Assembly: GCA_963834945.1 (NCBI GenBank)
Contig: CAWIDT010000009.1
Location: forward strand, 310,001-374,000
Source of the DNA: R-RK-3 sp963834945
GTDB taxonomy: Bacteria; Pseudomonadota; Alphaproteobacteria; Rhizobiales; Rhodomicrobiaceae
DNA: 64,000 nt
Direction: 5' to 3'
Shown in pieces: positions 1-8,850 of this stretch. Each line of letters starts with the position of its first letter. Positions within the stretch are counted from its first letter, which is position 1. Both the position numbers and the translations under genes were made by a program. The notes below the pieces were generated by a model. The model saw only the letters and a program-made list of their open reading frames with translations, had not been told where the DNA came from and ran no database searches.

Positions 1-1230
1 TGCATCCGGGCAAGTTCTACGCGCTGCCGCAGGCGCCGCAGCAATTCAAGCAGCTGATCATGATCGCCGGCTTCGACCGCTATTTCCAGATCGCGCCCTG
101 CTTCCGCGACGAGGACGCCCGCGCCGACCGCTCGCCCGGCGAGTTCTACCAGCTCGACATCGAAATGAGCTTCGTCGAGCAGGAAGACGTGTTCCAGGCG
201 GTCGAGCCGGTGCTGCGCGACCTGTTCGTCGAATTCGGCGACGGCAAGCCGGTGACCGAGGGGTTTCCGCACATCCCCTATGACGAGGCGATCGCCAAAT
301 ATGGCTCGGACAAGCCCGATCTGCGCAACCCGCTGGTGATGCAGGATGTCAGCGAGCATTTTCGCGGCTCGGGTTTCAAGATTTTCGCGGGGATGCTGGA
401 CAAGAGCGACAAGGCGCGCGTCTGGGCCATCCCGGCGCCGTCAGGCGGCAGCCGCGCCTTTTGCGACCGGATGAACGCTGGGCGCAAGCGCAAGGGCAGC
501 CGGGGCTGGCCTACATCTTTTTCCGCGAGGGCGAGGCGGCGGGGCCGGTCGCCAAGAATATCGGCCCCGAGCGAAGCGAAGCGATCGCGGAACAGCTGGC
601 CTCAGCGAAGGCGACGCGGTGTTCTTCGCGGCGGGCGATCCGAAAAACTTCTACAAATTCGCCGGCGAGGCGCGCAACCGCATCGGCGAGGAGCTGGGGC
701 TGACGCGCAAGGACCGCTTCGAGTTCTGCTGGATTACGGATTTCCCCTTCTATGAATGGAACGAGGACGAGAAGAAGATCGACTTCTCGCATAACCCGTT
801 CTCCATGCCGCAAGGCGGGATGGAGGCGCTCGTATCGGCGCCAAGAGCCAGGATGAGCTGCTGGCGCTGAAGGCCTATCAATATGACATCGTCTGCAACG
901 GCATCGAATTGTCGTCCGGCGCCATCCGCAATCACAGGCCGGAGCTGATGTATAAGGCCTTCGAGATCGCCGGCTACGGGCCGGAGGTGGTGGACGCCAA
1001 ATTCGGCGGCATGATCCGGGCGCTCAAATTCGGCGCGCCGCCGCATGGTGGCATCGCGCCAGGCATCGACCGCATGGTGATGCTGCTCTGCGGCGCCGAA
1101 AATCTGCGCGACGTGACGATGTTCCCGCTCAACCAGAAGCGCCGAGGATCTGCTGATGGGGGCGCCCTCGGAGGTGTCGCCGAGGCAGCTGCAGGAGCTG
1201 CATATCAGGCTCAATCTGCCGAAGCCGTAA
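1..1230 (+). CDS. aspS: Aspartyl-tRNA synthetase, 3' part, frameshifted
   Basis: This is the C-terminal two thirds of a class II aspartyl-tRNA synthetase, which charges tRNA-Asp (or tRNA-Asp/Asn) in the cytoplasm. The 5' end lies outside the window. Motif 2 reads FRDEDARADRSPGEFYQLD and motif 3 is visible as GGIAPGIDRMVMLL near the end. The bacterial GAD insertion domain lies between them. The reading frame changes near 455-465, 595-620, 833 and 1138; each step is explained by one missing or one extra base, and the protein on both sides stays typical AspRS. Because the gene is normally essential, sequencing error is the likeliest cause. It ends at TAA 1228-1230. Confidence 0.93.
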
Positions 1231-1240
1231 TCATACGGAT

Positions 1241-1271
1241 TTGACGGATAGCTATCAGGTGTGGTAGCTAT
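1241..1271 (+). promoter_or_regulatory. Candidate promoter with paired operator of the toxin-antitoxin genes
   Basis: TTGACG at 1241-1246 resembles a -35 box. A perfect 10-bp palindrome GATAGCTATC covers 1247-1256, and a degenerate copy GGTAGCTATT lies at 1263-1272, centred 16 bp further on, where a -10 box would be expected. The ATG of the HTH protein follows at 1277. The layout fits autorepression by that protein, as is usual for type II antitoxins. No transcription start can be read from sequence. Confidence 0.4.
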
Positions 1272-1276
1272 TGCTC

Positions 1277-1621
1277 ATGATTAGCGCTGAACAGATCAAG
1301 GCCGCGCGGGCGCTGCTGCGCATGGAGCAGGACGAGCTGGCGCGGCTGTCCGGCGTGTCCGTCACCACGATCCGGCGGCTTGAGGCGGCGAGCGGCGAGC
1401 GGCTGGTGGCCGAGGCCACGACGGGCACGGTGCGCAAGGCGTTGGAGGAAGCGGGCGTGGAATTCATTCATCAGGGCGTGAGCCTCAAAGCCAAAGCCGC
1501 CGACGGCGAGCCGCTGCTGGCCCGGCTGCGCGCCATTGCCGAACGCGCCGCCACCGGCGCGGCCGGGCGCGACTGGCTGACGGATGCCGATCTGTACGGC
1601 GATGACGGATTGCCGAATTAA
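1277..1621 (+). CDS. XRE-family HTH antitoxin with VapB-like C-terminal tail
   Basis: A 114-residue protein. Residues about 4-60 form a helix-turn-helix of the XRE/Cro type (recognition segment LSGVSVTTIRRLEAASG). The last residues, DLYGDDGLPN, resemble the toxin-binding tail of VapB antitoxins, which typically ends in YDEHGLP-like sequence. The VapC toxin gene starts 33 bases downstream, so this is probably its antitoxin and an autorepressor. The HTH replaces the usual AbrB, RHH or Rv0623-type DNA-binding part. ATG 1277 is preferred over the in-frame TTG at 1271. The HTH is certain; the antitoxin role is inferred from the tail and neighbour. Confidence 0.75.
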   Translation: MISAEQIKAARALLRMEQDELARLSGVSVTTIRRLEAASGERLVAEATTGTVRKALEEAGVEFIHQGVSLKAKAADGEPLLARLRAIAERAATGAAGRDWLTDADLYGDDGLPN

Positions 1622-1654
1622 CCGTGCCTGCCCCGTAATGCCGGAAAATCTCCC

Positions 1655-2066
1655 GTGCTTGTCATCGACACTTCGGCGCTGATCGCGATCTTCCGGCTTG
1701 AGGCCGAAGCCGACATGTTCTTGAAAGCCATCGTTCGTGCCGAGGCGCGGGCGATGTCGGCGCTGAGCGTGCTTGAGGCGTCGATGGTGATGAGCGGCGG
1801 CGCGGCACACGCCGCGCCTTTCGAACCGCTCGACGCATTCCTGGAAGAAGCCAGCATCGAAATTGCCGCGTTCGATGCCGTGCAGGCAAGGACCGCGCGA
1901 GAGGCATTTCTCCGCTTCGGCAAAGGCCGGCACAAGGCCGGCGCTCAATCTGGGGGATTGTGCCGCCTACGCCTTGGCGAAGCTCCGCGCCGCGCCGCTG
2001 CTTTATAAGGGCGGAGATTTCGGGCACACCGACATTATTGCCGCGGCCCAACGCGCCGCCGCATAG
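1655..2066 (+). CDS. vapC: VapC-type PIN-domain ribonuclease toxin (frameshifted)
   Basis: A PIN-domain protein of about 136 residues, predicted to cleave RNA with Mg2+ bound by conserved acidic residues. Visible are VIDTSAL at the N-terminus (first Asp), LEAS (Glu), LGDCAAYALA (third acid) and GGDFGHTDI near the end, where PIN proteins carry the fourth Asp. The start is GTG 1655. The frame shifts once near 1940: the upstream frame runs into unrelated residues, while LNLGDCAAYALAK continues one base later, so one extra base is likely. Unless this is a read error the toxin would lose its last two active-site residues. It follows the HTH antitoxin gene. Confidence 0.82.
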
Positions 2067-2082
2067 CTCTGCTGGCCGCTCA

Positions 2083-2559
2083 CTAATGCCCGCGGCGCAG
2101 CATTCCCGCTTCACCGCGCTCATAATCGGGCAGCGGCAGCACCGAGCACGCAATGCCGAGCACCGCGCCGAACAGCAAATGCAGCATCAGCGTGGTGAAC
2201 GGCGTCGTCCAGCCCAGCGCCAGGCCGAAATATCCGGCGTCGGCGATCGGCATCAGCACCAGCATCATCGCCAACCACGCCGCGATGCCGAACATCATGC
2301 CCCGCACCAGGCCGCTGCGGCTCGGCAGAAAGGGCTGCAAAATGGCGTAGAAGCCGCCCCAGGCGACCGTGCCGACGAGGAAATGCACCATCCAGCCCGT
2401 GTCGCGGCCGGTTTGCAGCGTATGGCTGATCAGGCCGATAATGTCAGGCGCAAGACCCAGCGGCACCAGCAGGCCCATGGCCCCCGACAGGACAGCGGTG
2501 GCCACAAAGCCCGCCACCATGCCGCAGAACGCGTGATGGTCTCGATTTCCCGGTATCAT
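2083..2559 (-). CDS. DUF6789-like integral membrane protein
   Basis: A 158-residue hydrophobic protein with about four membrane helices, for example GFVATAVLSGAMGLLVPLG near residue 15 and LMLHLLFGAVLGIACSVLPL near the C-terminus. A conserved HFLVGTVAWGGFY segment lies mid-protein. It resembles small inner-membrane proteins annotated DUF6789; function unknown. ATG 2559 has GGAG six bases upstream, so the longer in-frame extension to 2664 is rejected. It is transcribed away from the sterol-desaturase-like gene and ends 17 bases from vapC in convergent orientation. Confidence 0.7.
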   Translation of the reverse strand: MIPGNRDHHAFCGMVAGFVATAVLSGAMGLLVPLGLAPDIIGLISHTLQTGRDTGWMVHFLVGTVAWGGFYAILQPFLPSRSGLVRGMMFGIAAWLAMMLVLMPIADAGYFGLALGWTTPFTTLMLHLLFGAVLGIACSVLPLPDYERGEAGMLRRGH

Positions 2560-2817
2560 GGTCAATCTCCACACAACATCTTGCGTGAGGAACGAGCGGG
2601 ACGGCTCTATGTTCCGCGGAGAGTGTCCCGCGCCCACGTCACATAAGAGCCCCAGGCGAGGCACGCAAGGATGCGCGTCGGCCCTGTTTTGCGGTATAAG
2701 GTACGCTACCTATGCAGCTCCTGCGCGGCACGGCCGGCAAGCGAGGCCTTGGTTCGCGCCCGCGAACATCGAGAAGGCTCACGCAGTGACGGACGGAGCA
2801 GGAGACCTGTTTTGCTG

Positions 2818-3600
2818 ATGGAATGGCTGGGCCTGAGCGTTGCGCTCACCGGCATCATCGCGGCGCGCTATCTGGCGGTTTCCGGCCTCGGCTTCTGGCT
2901 GTTATGGCAGCGGGGCGGCGAGAAGCTGGCCGCCCGGCGCCTGAACCGCGACCGGCCGATGCGGCGCCTCATCCTGCAGGAAATCCAGCTGTCGCTGCTG
3001 TCCTCGGTGGTTTATGCCGCACCGGTTGCGTTTGCGCTGCAGGCGTGGCTGCATGGCGGAACACGGATCTACACCGATTGGACGGCCCATGGCGGCGCGC
3101 CCTATCTGCTGCTCAGCGCCTTCGCCTATCTGATCGTGCAGGACAGCTATTATTATTGGGCGCACCGGCTGATGCACCGGCCGCGCCTGTTCAAATGGCT
3201 GCATGCCGGCCATCACCGCTCACGCCAGCCGACGCCCTTTGCCTCCTTCGCCTTCGACCCCGCCGAGGCGCTGCTGACCGCCTGGCTGCTGCCCCTGATG
3301 GTGTTTGTCATTCCGATCCACATCGCGCTGCTGGTCGGGCTGCTGATGCTGATGAGCGTGACGGCGGTGATGAACCATTCCGGCTGGGAGATGCTGCCGG
3401 CGGGCTTCGTGAACGGGCCGATCGGTCGGCAGCTGATTTCGGCGACGCATCACAGCCTGCATCATACGCGGTTCGATGCCAATTTCGGGTTGTATTTCCG
3501 CTTCTGGGACAGGCTGATGGGCACCGACGCCATGCCTAAGCCGCCGGGTGAGGCCGAGACGGTCGCCCCGCGCGCGGTGCAGCGGGCCCATATCGGCTGA
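2818..3600 (+). CDS. Sterol desaturase / fatty acid hydroxylase family protein
   Basis: A 260-residue membrane protein of the di-iron fatty-acid-hydroxylase superfamily. The three histidine clusters are intact: HRLMH (HX3H), HAGHH (HX2HH) and HHSLHH (HX2HH). Hydrophobic stretches lie near residues 5-25, 55-80 and 145-175. Family members oxidise lipid substrates at the membrane using O2 and electrons from cytochrome b5 or a reductase; the substrate here cannot be told. ATG 2818 follows a GGAGCAGGAG tract, so an in-frame extension back to 2671 is unlikely. Confidence 0.85.
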   Translation: MEWLGLSVALTGIIAARYLAVSGLGFWLLWQRGGEKLAARRLNRDRPMRRLILQEIQLSLLSSVVYAAPVAFALQAWLHGGTRIYTDWTAHGGAPYLLLSAFAYLIVQDSYYYWAHRLMHRPRLFKWLHAGHHRSRQPTPFASFAFDPAEALLTAWLLPLMVFVIPIHIALLVGLLMLMSVTAVMNHSGWEMLPAGFVNGPIGRQLISATHHSLHHTRFDANFGLYFRFWDRLMGTDAMPKPPGEAETVAPRAVQRAHIG

Positions 3601-3627
3601 GGCGGCAAACGGTCCCCGCTCCCAGAT

Positions 3628-4089
3628 TCAACGCTGCTTTTTGAATGGCGCCATGCCGGTGCGGGCCAATTCGTCGGCGCGCTCGTTTTCGGCCTCGCCG
3701 GCATGGCCCTTCACCCAATGCCAGCTGATCGTGTGGCGCCTGCGCGCCTCATCGAGCAGGCGCCAGAGATCGGCGTTCTTGACCGGCTCCCGGCCCGCCG
3801 TCTTCCAGCCATTCGCCTTCCATTTGGTGATCCACTCGGTGATGCCCTTGCGCAGATATTCGCTGTCGGTGTGCAATTCGGCGCGGCTCGGGCGCTTGAG
3901 GGCGGCGAGCGCCTCGGCCGCCGCGCGCAATTCCATGCGGTTGTTGGTGGTCAGCGGCTCGCCGCCGCTGATCTCGCGGCGCTTGTCGCCATAGATCAGC
4001 ACCGCGCCCCAGCCGCCCGGCCCCGGATTGCCCGAACAGGCGCCGTCGCTATAGATGACGACCGGCTTCTCGTCCTTCACGTCATCCAT
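3628..4089 (-). CDS. rnhA: Ribonuclease HI
   Basis: A 153-residue RNase HI, which cuts the RNA strand of RNA-DNA hybrids in the cytoplasm (R-loops, Okazaki primers). The four catalytic acids are present: Asp in YSDGACSGNPGPGGWG, Glu in NNRMELRA, Asp in HTDSEYLRKGI and Asp in ERADELA. ATG 4089 lies two bases after the thrB stop; TTG 4095, which would overlap thrB, is a possible alternative. It is last in the ispH-thrB-rnhA operon, an arrangement common in Hyphomicrobiales. Confidence 0.95.
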   Translation of the reverse strand: MDDVKDEKPVVIYSDGACSGNPGPGGWGAVLIYGDKRREISGGEPLTTNNRMELRAAAEALAALKRPSRAELHTDSEYLRKGITEWITKWKANGWKTAGREPVKNADLWRLLDEARRRHTISWHWVKGHAGEAENERADELARTGMAPFKKQR

Positions 4090-4091
4090 GC

Positions 4092-5051
4092 TCAAAGCCC
4101 GTAATCATTGGCGGAACGGACCTGCTGATGGAACCGCAGCTTGCGCCGGTATTCCAGCGGGTCCTTCGGTTTGACCAGGGCGTTTTCATCGGTGTTGAAC
4201 CAGTCATAGAGGCGGGTGAGCAGAAAGCGCAGCGCCGCGCCGCGCGCCAGAATCGGCAGCGCGGCGATTTCGGCCTCGCTGAGCGGCCGCTGCCCGCCAT
4301 AGCCGCGCAGCAGCGCCCGCGCCTTGGTCACGTTGATGGTGTTGGGCTGTTCGAAGCACCAGGCGTTGAGGCAGATGGCGATGTCATAGGCCAGCAGATC
4401 CTCGCAGGCGAAATAGAAATCGATCAGACCGGAGATCTGGTCGCCGATGAAGAAGACGTTGTCGGGGAACAGGTCGGCATGGATGATGCCGGCCGGAAGC
4501 CCGCCGGGCCAATGGCTTTCCAGAAATGCGAATTCCTGGGCGATTTCGGCGGCCAGCCCGTCGGCGAGCTCGTCGGCGCGATGAGCCGTGGCAGCGACCA
4601 GCTTGCGCCAGCCCTCCAGCGCCAGGGAATTCTTGCGCCGTAGCCCGAATGTGACGCCGCCCAGATGCAAGCGGGCCAGCGCGTCGCCGAGCTGGGCGCA
4701 ATGTTCGGCGCGTGGCCGGCGCACCGAATAGCCTTGAAGGAATTCGATGAGCGCGGCGGGCTTGCCTGTCAAATGCTGCAGGGCCTCGCCGGAGCGGTCG
4801 CGCAAAGGGGTAGGGCAGGGGATGTCCAGCGCGGCCAGATGCTCCATCAGGCCCAGAAAGAAGGGCAGATCGGCAGGGCTCACGCGCTTTTCGTAAAGGG
4901 TGAGGATGAACGGACCGTTCCCGGTCGTGAGCAGGTAGTTGCTGTTCTCCACTCCTTCGGCGATTCCCTTGAAGGAGAGCAGCGAGCCGACATCGTAGCG
5001 CGCCAGGAACTCGGTGAGGTCCTCATCCGAAACTTCGGTGTAGACCGCCAT
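4092..5051 (-). CDS. thrB: Homoserine kinase (APH-fold type)
   Basis: A 319-residue homoserine kinase of the aminoglycoside-phosphotransferase fold used by alpha- and gammaproteobacteria. It phosphorylates L-homoserine with ATP in threonine synthesis. The N-terminus MAVYTEVSDEDL is typical. The catalytic loop is HADLFPDNVFF and the metal-binding segment is LIDFYFACEDLLAYD. It is the middle gene of ispH-thrB-rnhA with six bases to ispH. No defects seen. Confidence 0.95.
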   Translation of the reverse strand: MAVYTEVSDEDLTEFLARYDVGSLLSFKGIAEGVENSNYLLTTGNGPFILTLYEKRVSPADLPFFLGLMEHLAALDIPCPTPLRDRSGEALQHLTGKPAALIEFLQGYSVRRPRAEHCAQLGDALARLHLGGVTFGLRRKNSLALEGWRKLVAATAHRADELADGLAAEIAQEFAFLESHWPGGLPAGIIHADLFPDNVFFIGDQISGLIDFYFACEDLLAYDIAICLNAWCFEQPNTINVTKARALLRGYGGQRPLSEAEIAALPILARGAALRFLLTRLYDWFNTDENALVKPKDPLEYRRKLRFHQQVRSANDYGL

Positions 5052-5057
5052 GGACGC

Positions 5058-6056
5058 TTATGCCGCGCTGTCTTGCAGCGCCCGGGGCAATTTGAACGTC
5101 ACGTTTTCGGTGGCCATGGTGATGGTCTCGATTGAGACGTCATAAACCTCACGGAATGCGGCGATGATGTCTTGAACAAGATGCTCTGGCGCCGACGCGC
5201 CCGCCGTCAGCCCCAGACTGCGCAGATTCGTCAGGCGCTCCCAAGGGATATCGCGCACGCTTTGCACAAGCGTCGCATTGGCGCAGCCGGATTTCTGGGC
5301 CACCTCCACCAGGCGCACCGAATTGGAGCTGTTGGGCGCTCCCACCACCAGCATCGCGTCGGCCCTCGGCGCAATCGCCTTCACCGCATCCTGACGGTTC
5401 GACGTGGCGTAGCAGATGTCGTTCTTGCGCGGCGCGGCGATGCCGGGAAAGCGGCGCTGCAGAATGGCGACGATATGGCGGGTGTCGTCGACCGACAAGG
5501 TGGTCTGCGTCACATAAGCGAGCTTGTCCGGATCGCGCGGGACGAAGGCCTCCGCGTCTTCGGCGGTTTCGATGAGGGTGACAGCGCCATCCGGCAGCTG
5601 GCCCATCGTCCCGATTACTTCCGGATGTCCGGCATGGCCGATCAGCAGCGTTTGCAGGCCGCGCCCGGATTGCTGCTCGACCTGGACGTGAACCTTCGAG
5701 ACCAGCGGGCAGGTGGCGTCGAGATGGAACAGATTGCGGCGCGCTGCGGCCTCCGGCACGGATTTGGCCACGCCATGCGCCGAGAACACCACCGGAGCCT
5801 CGGTATCGGGGATTTCGTCCAGCTCCTCGACGAACACGGCGCCCTTGGCGCGCAGATCCTCCACCACCGTCCGGTTGTGAACAATTTCATGGCGCACATA
5901 GACAGGGGCGCCAAATCGCTGCAAAGCAAGCTCGACAATCTGAATGGCACGGTCGACGCCGGCGCAGAAACCGCGAGGCGCAGCAAGCAGGATCGTCAGC
6001 GGCGGTTTCCCGGCCGATGGCTCCTCGGATCGTTCGGCTAATTGGGAGACTGTCAT
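5058..6056 (-). CDS. ispH: 4-hydroxy-3-methylbut-2-enyl diphosphate reductase
   Basis: A 332-residue IspH, the last enzyme of the MEP isoprenoid pathway, reducing HMBPP to IPP and DMAPP. The three Cys ligands of the Fe-S cluster lie in APRGFCAGVDRAI, DATCPLVSKVH and NDICYATSNRQ. The HEIVHN and HAGHPEVIGTMGQ motifs are present. It is first in an operon with thrB and rnhA. The 230-base upstream region is shared with a divergent lipoprotein gene and carries an inverted repeat. Confidence 0.97.
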   Translation of the reverse strand: MTVSQLAERSEEPSAGKPPLTILLAAPRGFCAGVDRAIQIVELALQRFGAPVYVRHEIVHNRTVVEDLRAKGAVFVEELDEIPDTEAPVVFSAHGVAKSVPEAAARRNLFHLDATCPLVSKVHVQVEQQSGRGLQTLLIGHAGHPEVIGTMGQLPDGAVTLIETAEDAEAFVPRDPDKLAYVTQTTLSVDDTRHIVAILQRRFPGIAAPRKNDICYATSNRQDAVKAIAPRADAMLVVGAPNSSNSVRLVEVAQKSGCANATLVQSVRDIPWERLTNLRSLGLTAGASAPEHLVQDIIAAFREVYDVSIETITMATENVTFKLPRALQDSAA

Positions 6057-6169
6057 TCTAGCAAGGCCTCGCTTCAGCAGCGGCGATCACATATTGCCGT
6101 CGACATATAAGGCTTTTACAGTGCCTTTGCATGTCTGGGGTGTGAGGCAGGATGCCCGCCGCGTGTCAG

Positions 6170-6197
6170 GTTCTAGCAAATTCGGTGCAGCTAGAAC
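6170..6197. promoter_or_regulatory. Perfect 8-bp inverted repeat between ispH and the lipoprotein gene
   Basis: GTTCTAGC at 6170-6177 and GCTAGAAC at 6190-6197 are exact reverse complements separated by 12 bases. The element lies in the only non-coding stretch between two divergent genes. It could be an operator for a dimeric regulator or a short hairpin in the leader of the lipoprotein transcript. There is no T-run, so a terminator is unlikely. Confidence 0.35.
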
Positions 6198-6289
6198 AGT
6201 AAGCGCGTCACACAGTGTCCGCAATCTGGCGCTAGTCGGAATGGTGGCGGCGCGACGAATACGCGCGGGAAAAATTGAGGGGTAGGGTT

Positions 6290-6943
6290 TTGGCTGCCTT
6301 TAACCGTGTCATAGTGCGCGCGGCTGCGGTCGGCGTTCTCGGCGGTGCGCTCAGCGCCTGCGGCGTGTCGCAGCTCACATCGCCGTTCAAAGGCGGAATG
6401 TTCGGCGGCGGCGATAAGCCGGAGACCACCGCTGCGACCCCGCAGCCTGCCGAATCGGGCGTAACCCAGGCCAATCTGCTGACGGCCGCGCAGAGCGGCA
6501 AGAACGATCCCGGTGCCCTGACCACTGGAAATATCGGCTGCCCCAGCCTCGACATCTCCGCCGGCGACCGCAGCGTCACCTTCAACGCGCCCGGAACCGG
6601 AACCGACAGCCTGGGCGTCATGCATCGCGGCGAGATCACCAATACGGCGCGGGAATGCGCGCCCGGCCCGTCCGGGCTTGCGGTGAAATACGGCTTCTCC
6701 GGCCGCGTGCTGCTCGGCCCGAAAGGCAAGCCCGGCACGCTGTCGCTGCCCGCCAAGCTGACGGTGCTCGACGGCACGCGCAACACGGTAAAGACCGAAA
6801 AGGTCCGCGTCGTCGTCAACGTGCCGGCCGGCAGCACGGCAGGATATTTCTCCGAGGTGCGCGAGGTCGTTCTGCCGATCGCGCCGGGCGCCCGCTACCG
6901 CATCTATGTCGGCTTCGACCAGAGTGCGGTGGGTGCGAAATAG
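6290..6943 (+). CDS. Conserved lipoprotein of unknown function
   Basis: About 217 residues with an N-terminal signal and lipobox VLGGALSAC, so it is probably lipid-anchored after signal peptidase II cleavage. A low-complexity Gly/Pro/Thr linker follows to about residue 75. A mature domain then contains CPSLDI and CAPGPSGLAVKYGF, with two Cys that could pair, and ends in a beta-rich segment REVVLPIAPGARYRIYVGF. TTG 6290 is chosen because GAGGGG lies eight bases upstream; no ATG fits. I do not recognise a function. Confidence 0.75.
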   Translation: MAAFNRVIVRAAAVGVLGGALSACGVSQLTSPFKGGMFGGGDKPETTAATPQPAESGVTQANLLTAAQSGKNDPGALTTGNIGCPSLDISAGDRSVTFNAPGTGTDSLGVMHRGEITNTARECAPGPSGLAVKYGFSGRVLLGPKGKPGTLSLPAKLTVLDGTRNTVKTEKVRVVVNVPAGSTAGYFSEVREVVLPIAPGARYRIYVGFDQSAVGAK

Positions 6944-7062
6944 CGTGCCGGGCGGCGTCGGCGCGATATTGCTCGGCACTTGAAGCTGGGTAAATCCGCG
7001 ATGCAGCACATTGCGCCGCGTGGATAAAATCGCTATCTATGGGCTTCACGCCGCGCGACGTA

Positions 7063-7250
7063 TGCGGGAGAGACCGGTTCATTCCGGCGCCGAAGGAGCA
7101 ACCGCCCCGGAAACTCTCAGGCAAAAGGACCGCACGCAGACGGCACTCTGGAAAGCAGCCTGGGCGGGCCCAGGCTCACCGATGGGGTAAGCCTCGTCCG
7201 GCAGACGCCGTGGCGGAGCGAATTCTCTCAGGTCACGTGACAGAGGGGGC
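7063..7250 (+). promoter_or_regulatory. Tandem glycine riboswitch (gcvT motif)
   Basis: The first aptamer runs from GCGGGAGAGACCGG through GCCGAAGGAGCAACCGCC and AAACTCTCAGGCAAAAGGACCG to CTCTGGAAAG near 7154. The second runs from about 7155 (CACCGATGGGGTAAGCC, GGCGGAGCGAATTCTCTCAGG) to about 7250. These are the conserved cores of the two glycine-binding domains. The element lies in the leader of the gcvT-gcvH-gcvPA-gcvPB operon; in this family glycine binding turns on expression. The exact expression platform was not resolved. Confidence 0.95.
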
Positions 7251-7301
7251 TTGGTGTCCGGACCGTTCCGGATCGAAGCCACTTTGCGTTGCGGGACTGA
7301 T

Positions 7302-8480
7302 ATGGCCGGCCCTGAACAGACGATCTCCAAAGCCGATTTGAAGCGCACGCCTCTGCACGCGCTGCATCTGGAGCTTGGCGCCAAGATGGTGCCCTTCGCC
7401 GGCTACGACATGCCGGTGACTTACCCCGAAGGCCTCATCCAGGAACATCTGCATACGCGCCAGGCCGCCGGCCTGTTCGATGTGTCGCATATGGGGCAGG
7501 CCTATCTCACCGGGCCGGGCCACGCCGCCGCAGCCGCTGTGCTCGAATCGCTGACGCCAGGCGAAGTCGCCGGGCTGGGGCTGGGACGCCAGCGCTACAC
7601 GCAGCTTCTGGGCCGCGATGGCGGCATCCTCGACGATCTGATGATCACGCGCTCCGATGCGGCCGGAGATGACGGCCGGCTGATGCTGGTGGTGAATGCC
7701 GGATGTAAGGACGCCGATTATCGCGCACATTGCGGCGCATCTGCCGCCGGACGTGACGCTCGACCCGTTGGACGGATCGCGCGCTTCTGGCGCTGCAAGG
7801 TCCGGCGGCGGCGCGCATCCTGGCCGGCCATTGCCCGAAAGCCGGCGAACTCGCATTCATGGCAGCGTCCAGCGCCGAATTCGACGGCATCCCCTGCCAT
7901 ATCAGCCGGTCGGGCTATACCGGCGAGGACGGCTTCGAGATTTCCGTCGTCGCCGACCGGGCCGAAGATCTGGCGCGCGCGCTGCTCGCCCATCCGCTGG
8001 TGAAGCCGATTGGCCTGGGCGCCCGCGACACGCTCCGCCTGGAAGCGGGCCTCTGCCTCTACGGCCACGACATCGACCAGACCACATCCCCCGTGGAGGC
8101 GGATCTTGTCTGGTCGATCGGAAAACGCCGCCGCGACGAAGGCGGATTTCCCGGCGCGGACCGTATTCAGCGCGAATTGCGCGACGGACCCGCTCGCCGC
8201 CGTGTCGGTCTGCGCCTTGAGGGCCGCGCGCCGGCCCGCGAGGGCTGCGACATCGTCGGCCGGGACGGTCGAACCGATCGGCCGCGTGACCAGCGGCTCC
8301 TTCGCGCCCAGCATCGGCGTCCCGATCGCCATGGGCTATGTCGCCGCGAGCCATGCCGGAATCGGCACGCCCCTTGCAGTGATCATCCGAGGCACCTCGC
8401 ACCCGGCAAGCGTCGTTTCCACGCCCTTTATGCCGCATCGCTACTACCGCAGACCCAAGTCAGGAACAAAAAATGGCTGA
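7302..8480 (+). CDS. gcvT: Glycine cleavage system T protein (aminomethyltransferase), frameshifted
   Basis: T protein of the glycine cleavage system, transferring the methylene group from aminomethyl-lipoyl GcvH to tetrahydrofolate and releasing ammonia. Landmarks are RTPLHALHLELGAKMVPFAG, FDVSHMGQ, HISRSGYTGEDGFEI and the C-terminal PFMPHRYYR. The frame changes near 7725, 7771 and 8265, each consistent with one miscounted base, while the protein on either side remains normal. ATG 7302 is preferred; GTG/ATG alternatives upstream fall at the riboswitch end. The stop overlaps the gcvH start by eight bases. Confidence 0.92.
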
Positions 8481-8850
8481 CATCAAATATACGCGCGATC
8501 ACGAATATATCCGTGTCGACGGAGGCGTCGGCACGATCGGCATTTCCGAATATGCGCAGGACAAGCTCGGCGACATCGTGTTCGTGGAGCTGCCCGCCAT
8601 CGGCAAGGTGCTCAGCAAGGGGCAGGAAGCGGCGGTGGTGGAATTGGTGAAAGCCGCCAGCGAGGTCTATGCCCCCGTGACCGGCGAGGTCGTGGAGGTG
8701 AACGAGGCGATCGTCGCCACGCCCGAGATGGTCAACAAGGACCCGGAAGGCGATGCCTGGTTCATCAAGATCCGCGTCGGCAATCTGCGCGAATTGGACG
8801 GCTTGATGTCGCCCGAGGCCTATCGCGATTATCTGGAGACCGTCGACTGA
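8473..8850 (+). CDS. gcvH: Glycine cleavage system H protein
   Basis: A 125-residue lipoyl carrier protein. The lipoylated lysine is near residue 60 in VELVKAASEVYAPVTGEV, where many homologues have ESVKAAS. GcvH shuttles the aminomethyl group between P, T and L proteins. ATG 8473 overlaps the gcvT end, and its TGA overlaps the gcvPA start (TGATG at 8848-8852), so the genes are translationally coupled. The sequence is intact. Confidence 0.97.
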   Translation: MADIKYTRDHEYIRVDGGVGTIGISEYAQDKLGDIVFVELPAIGKVLSKGQEAAVVELVKAASEVYAPVTGEVVEVNEAIVATPEMVNKDPEGDAWFIKIRVGNLRELDGLMSPEAYRDYLETVD

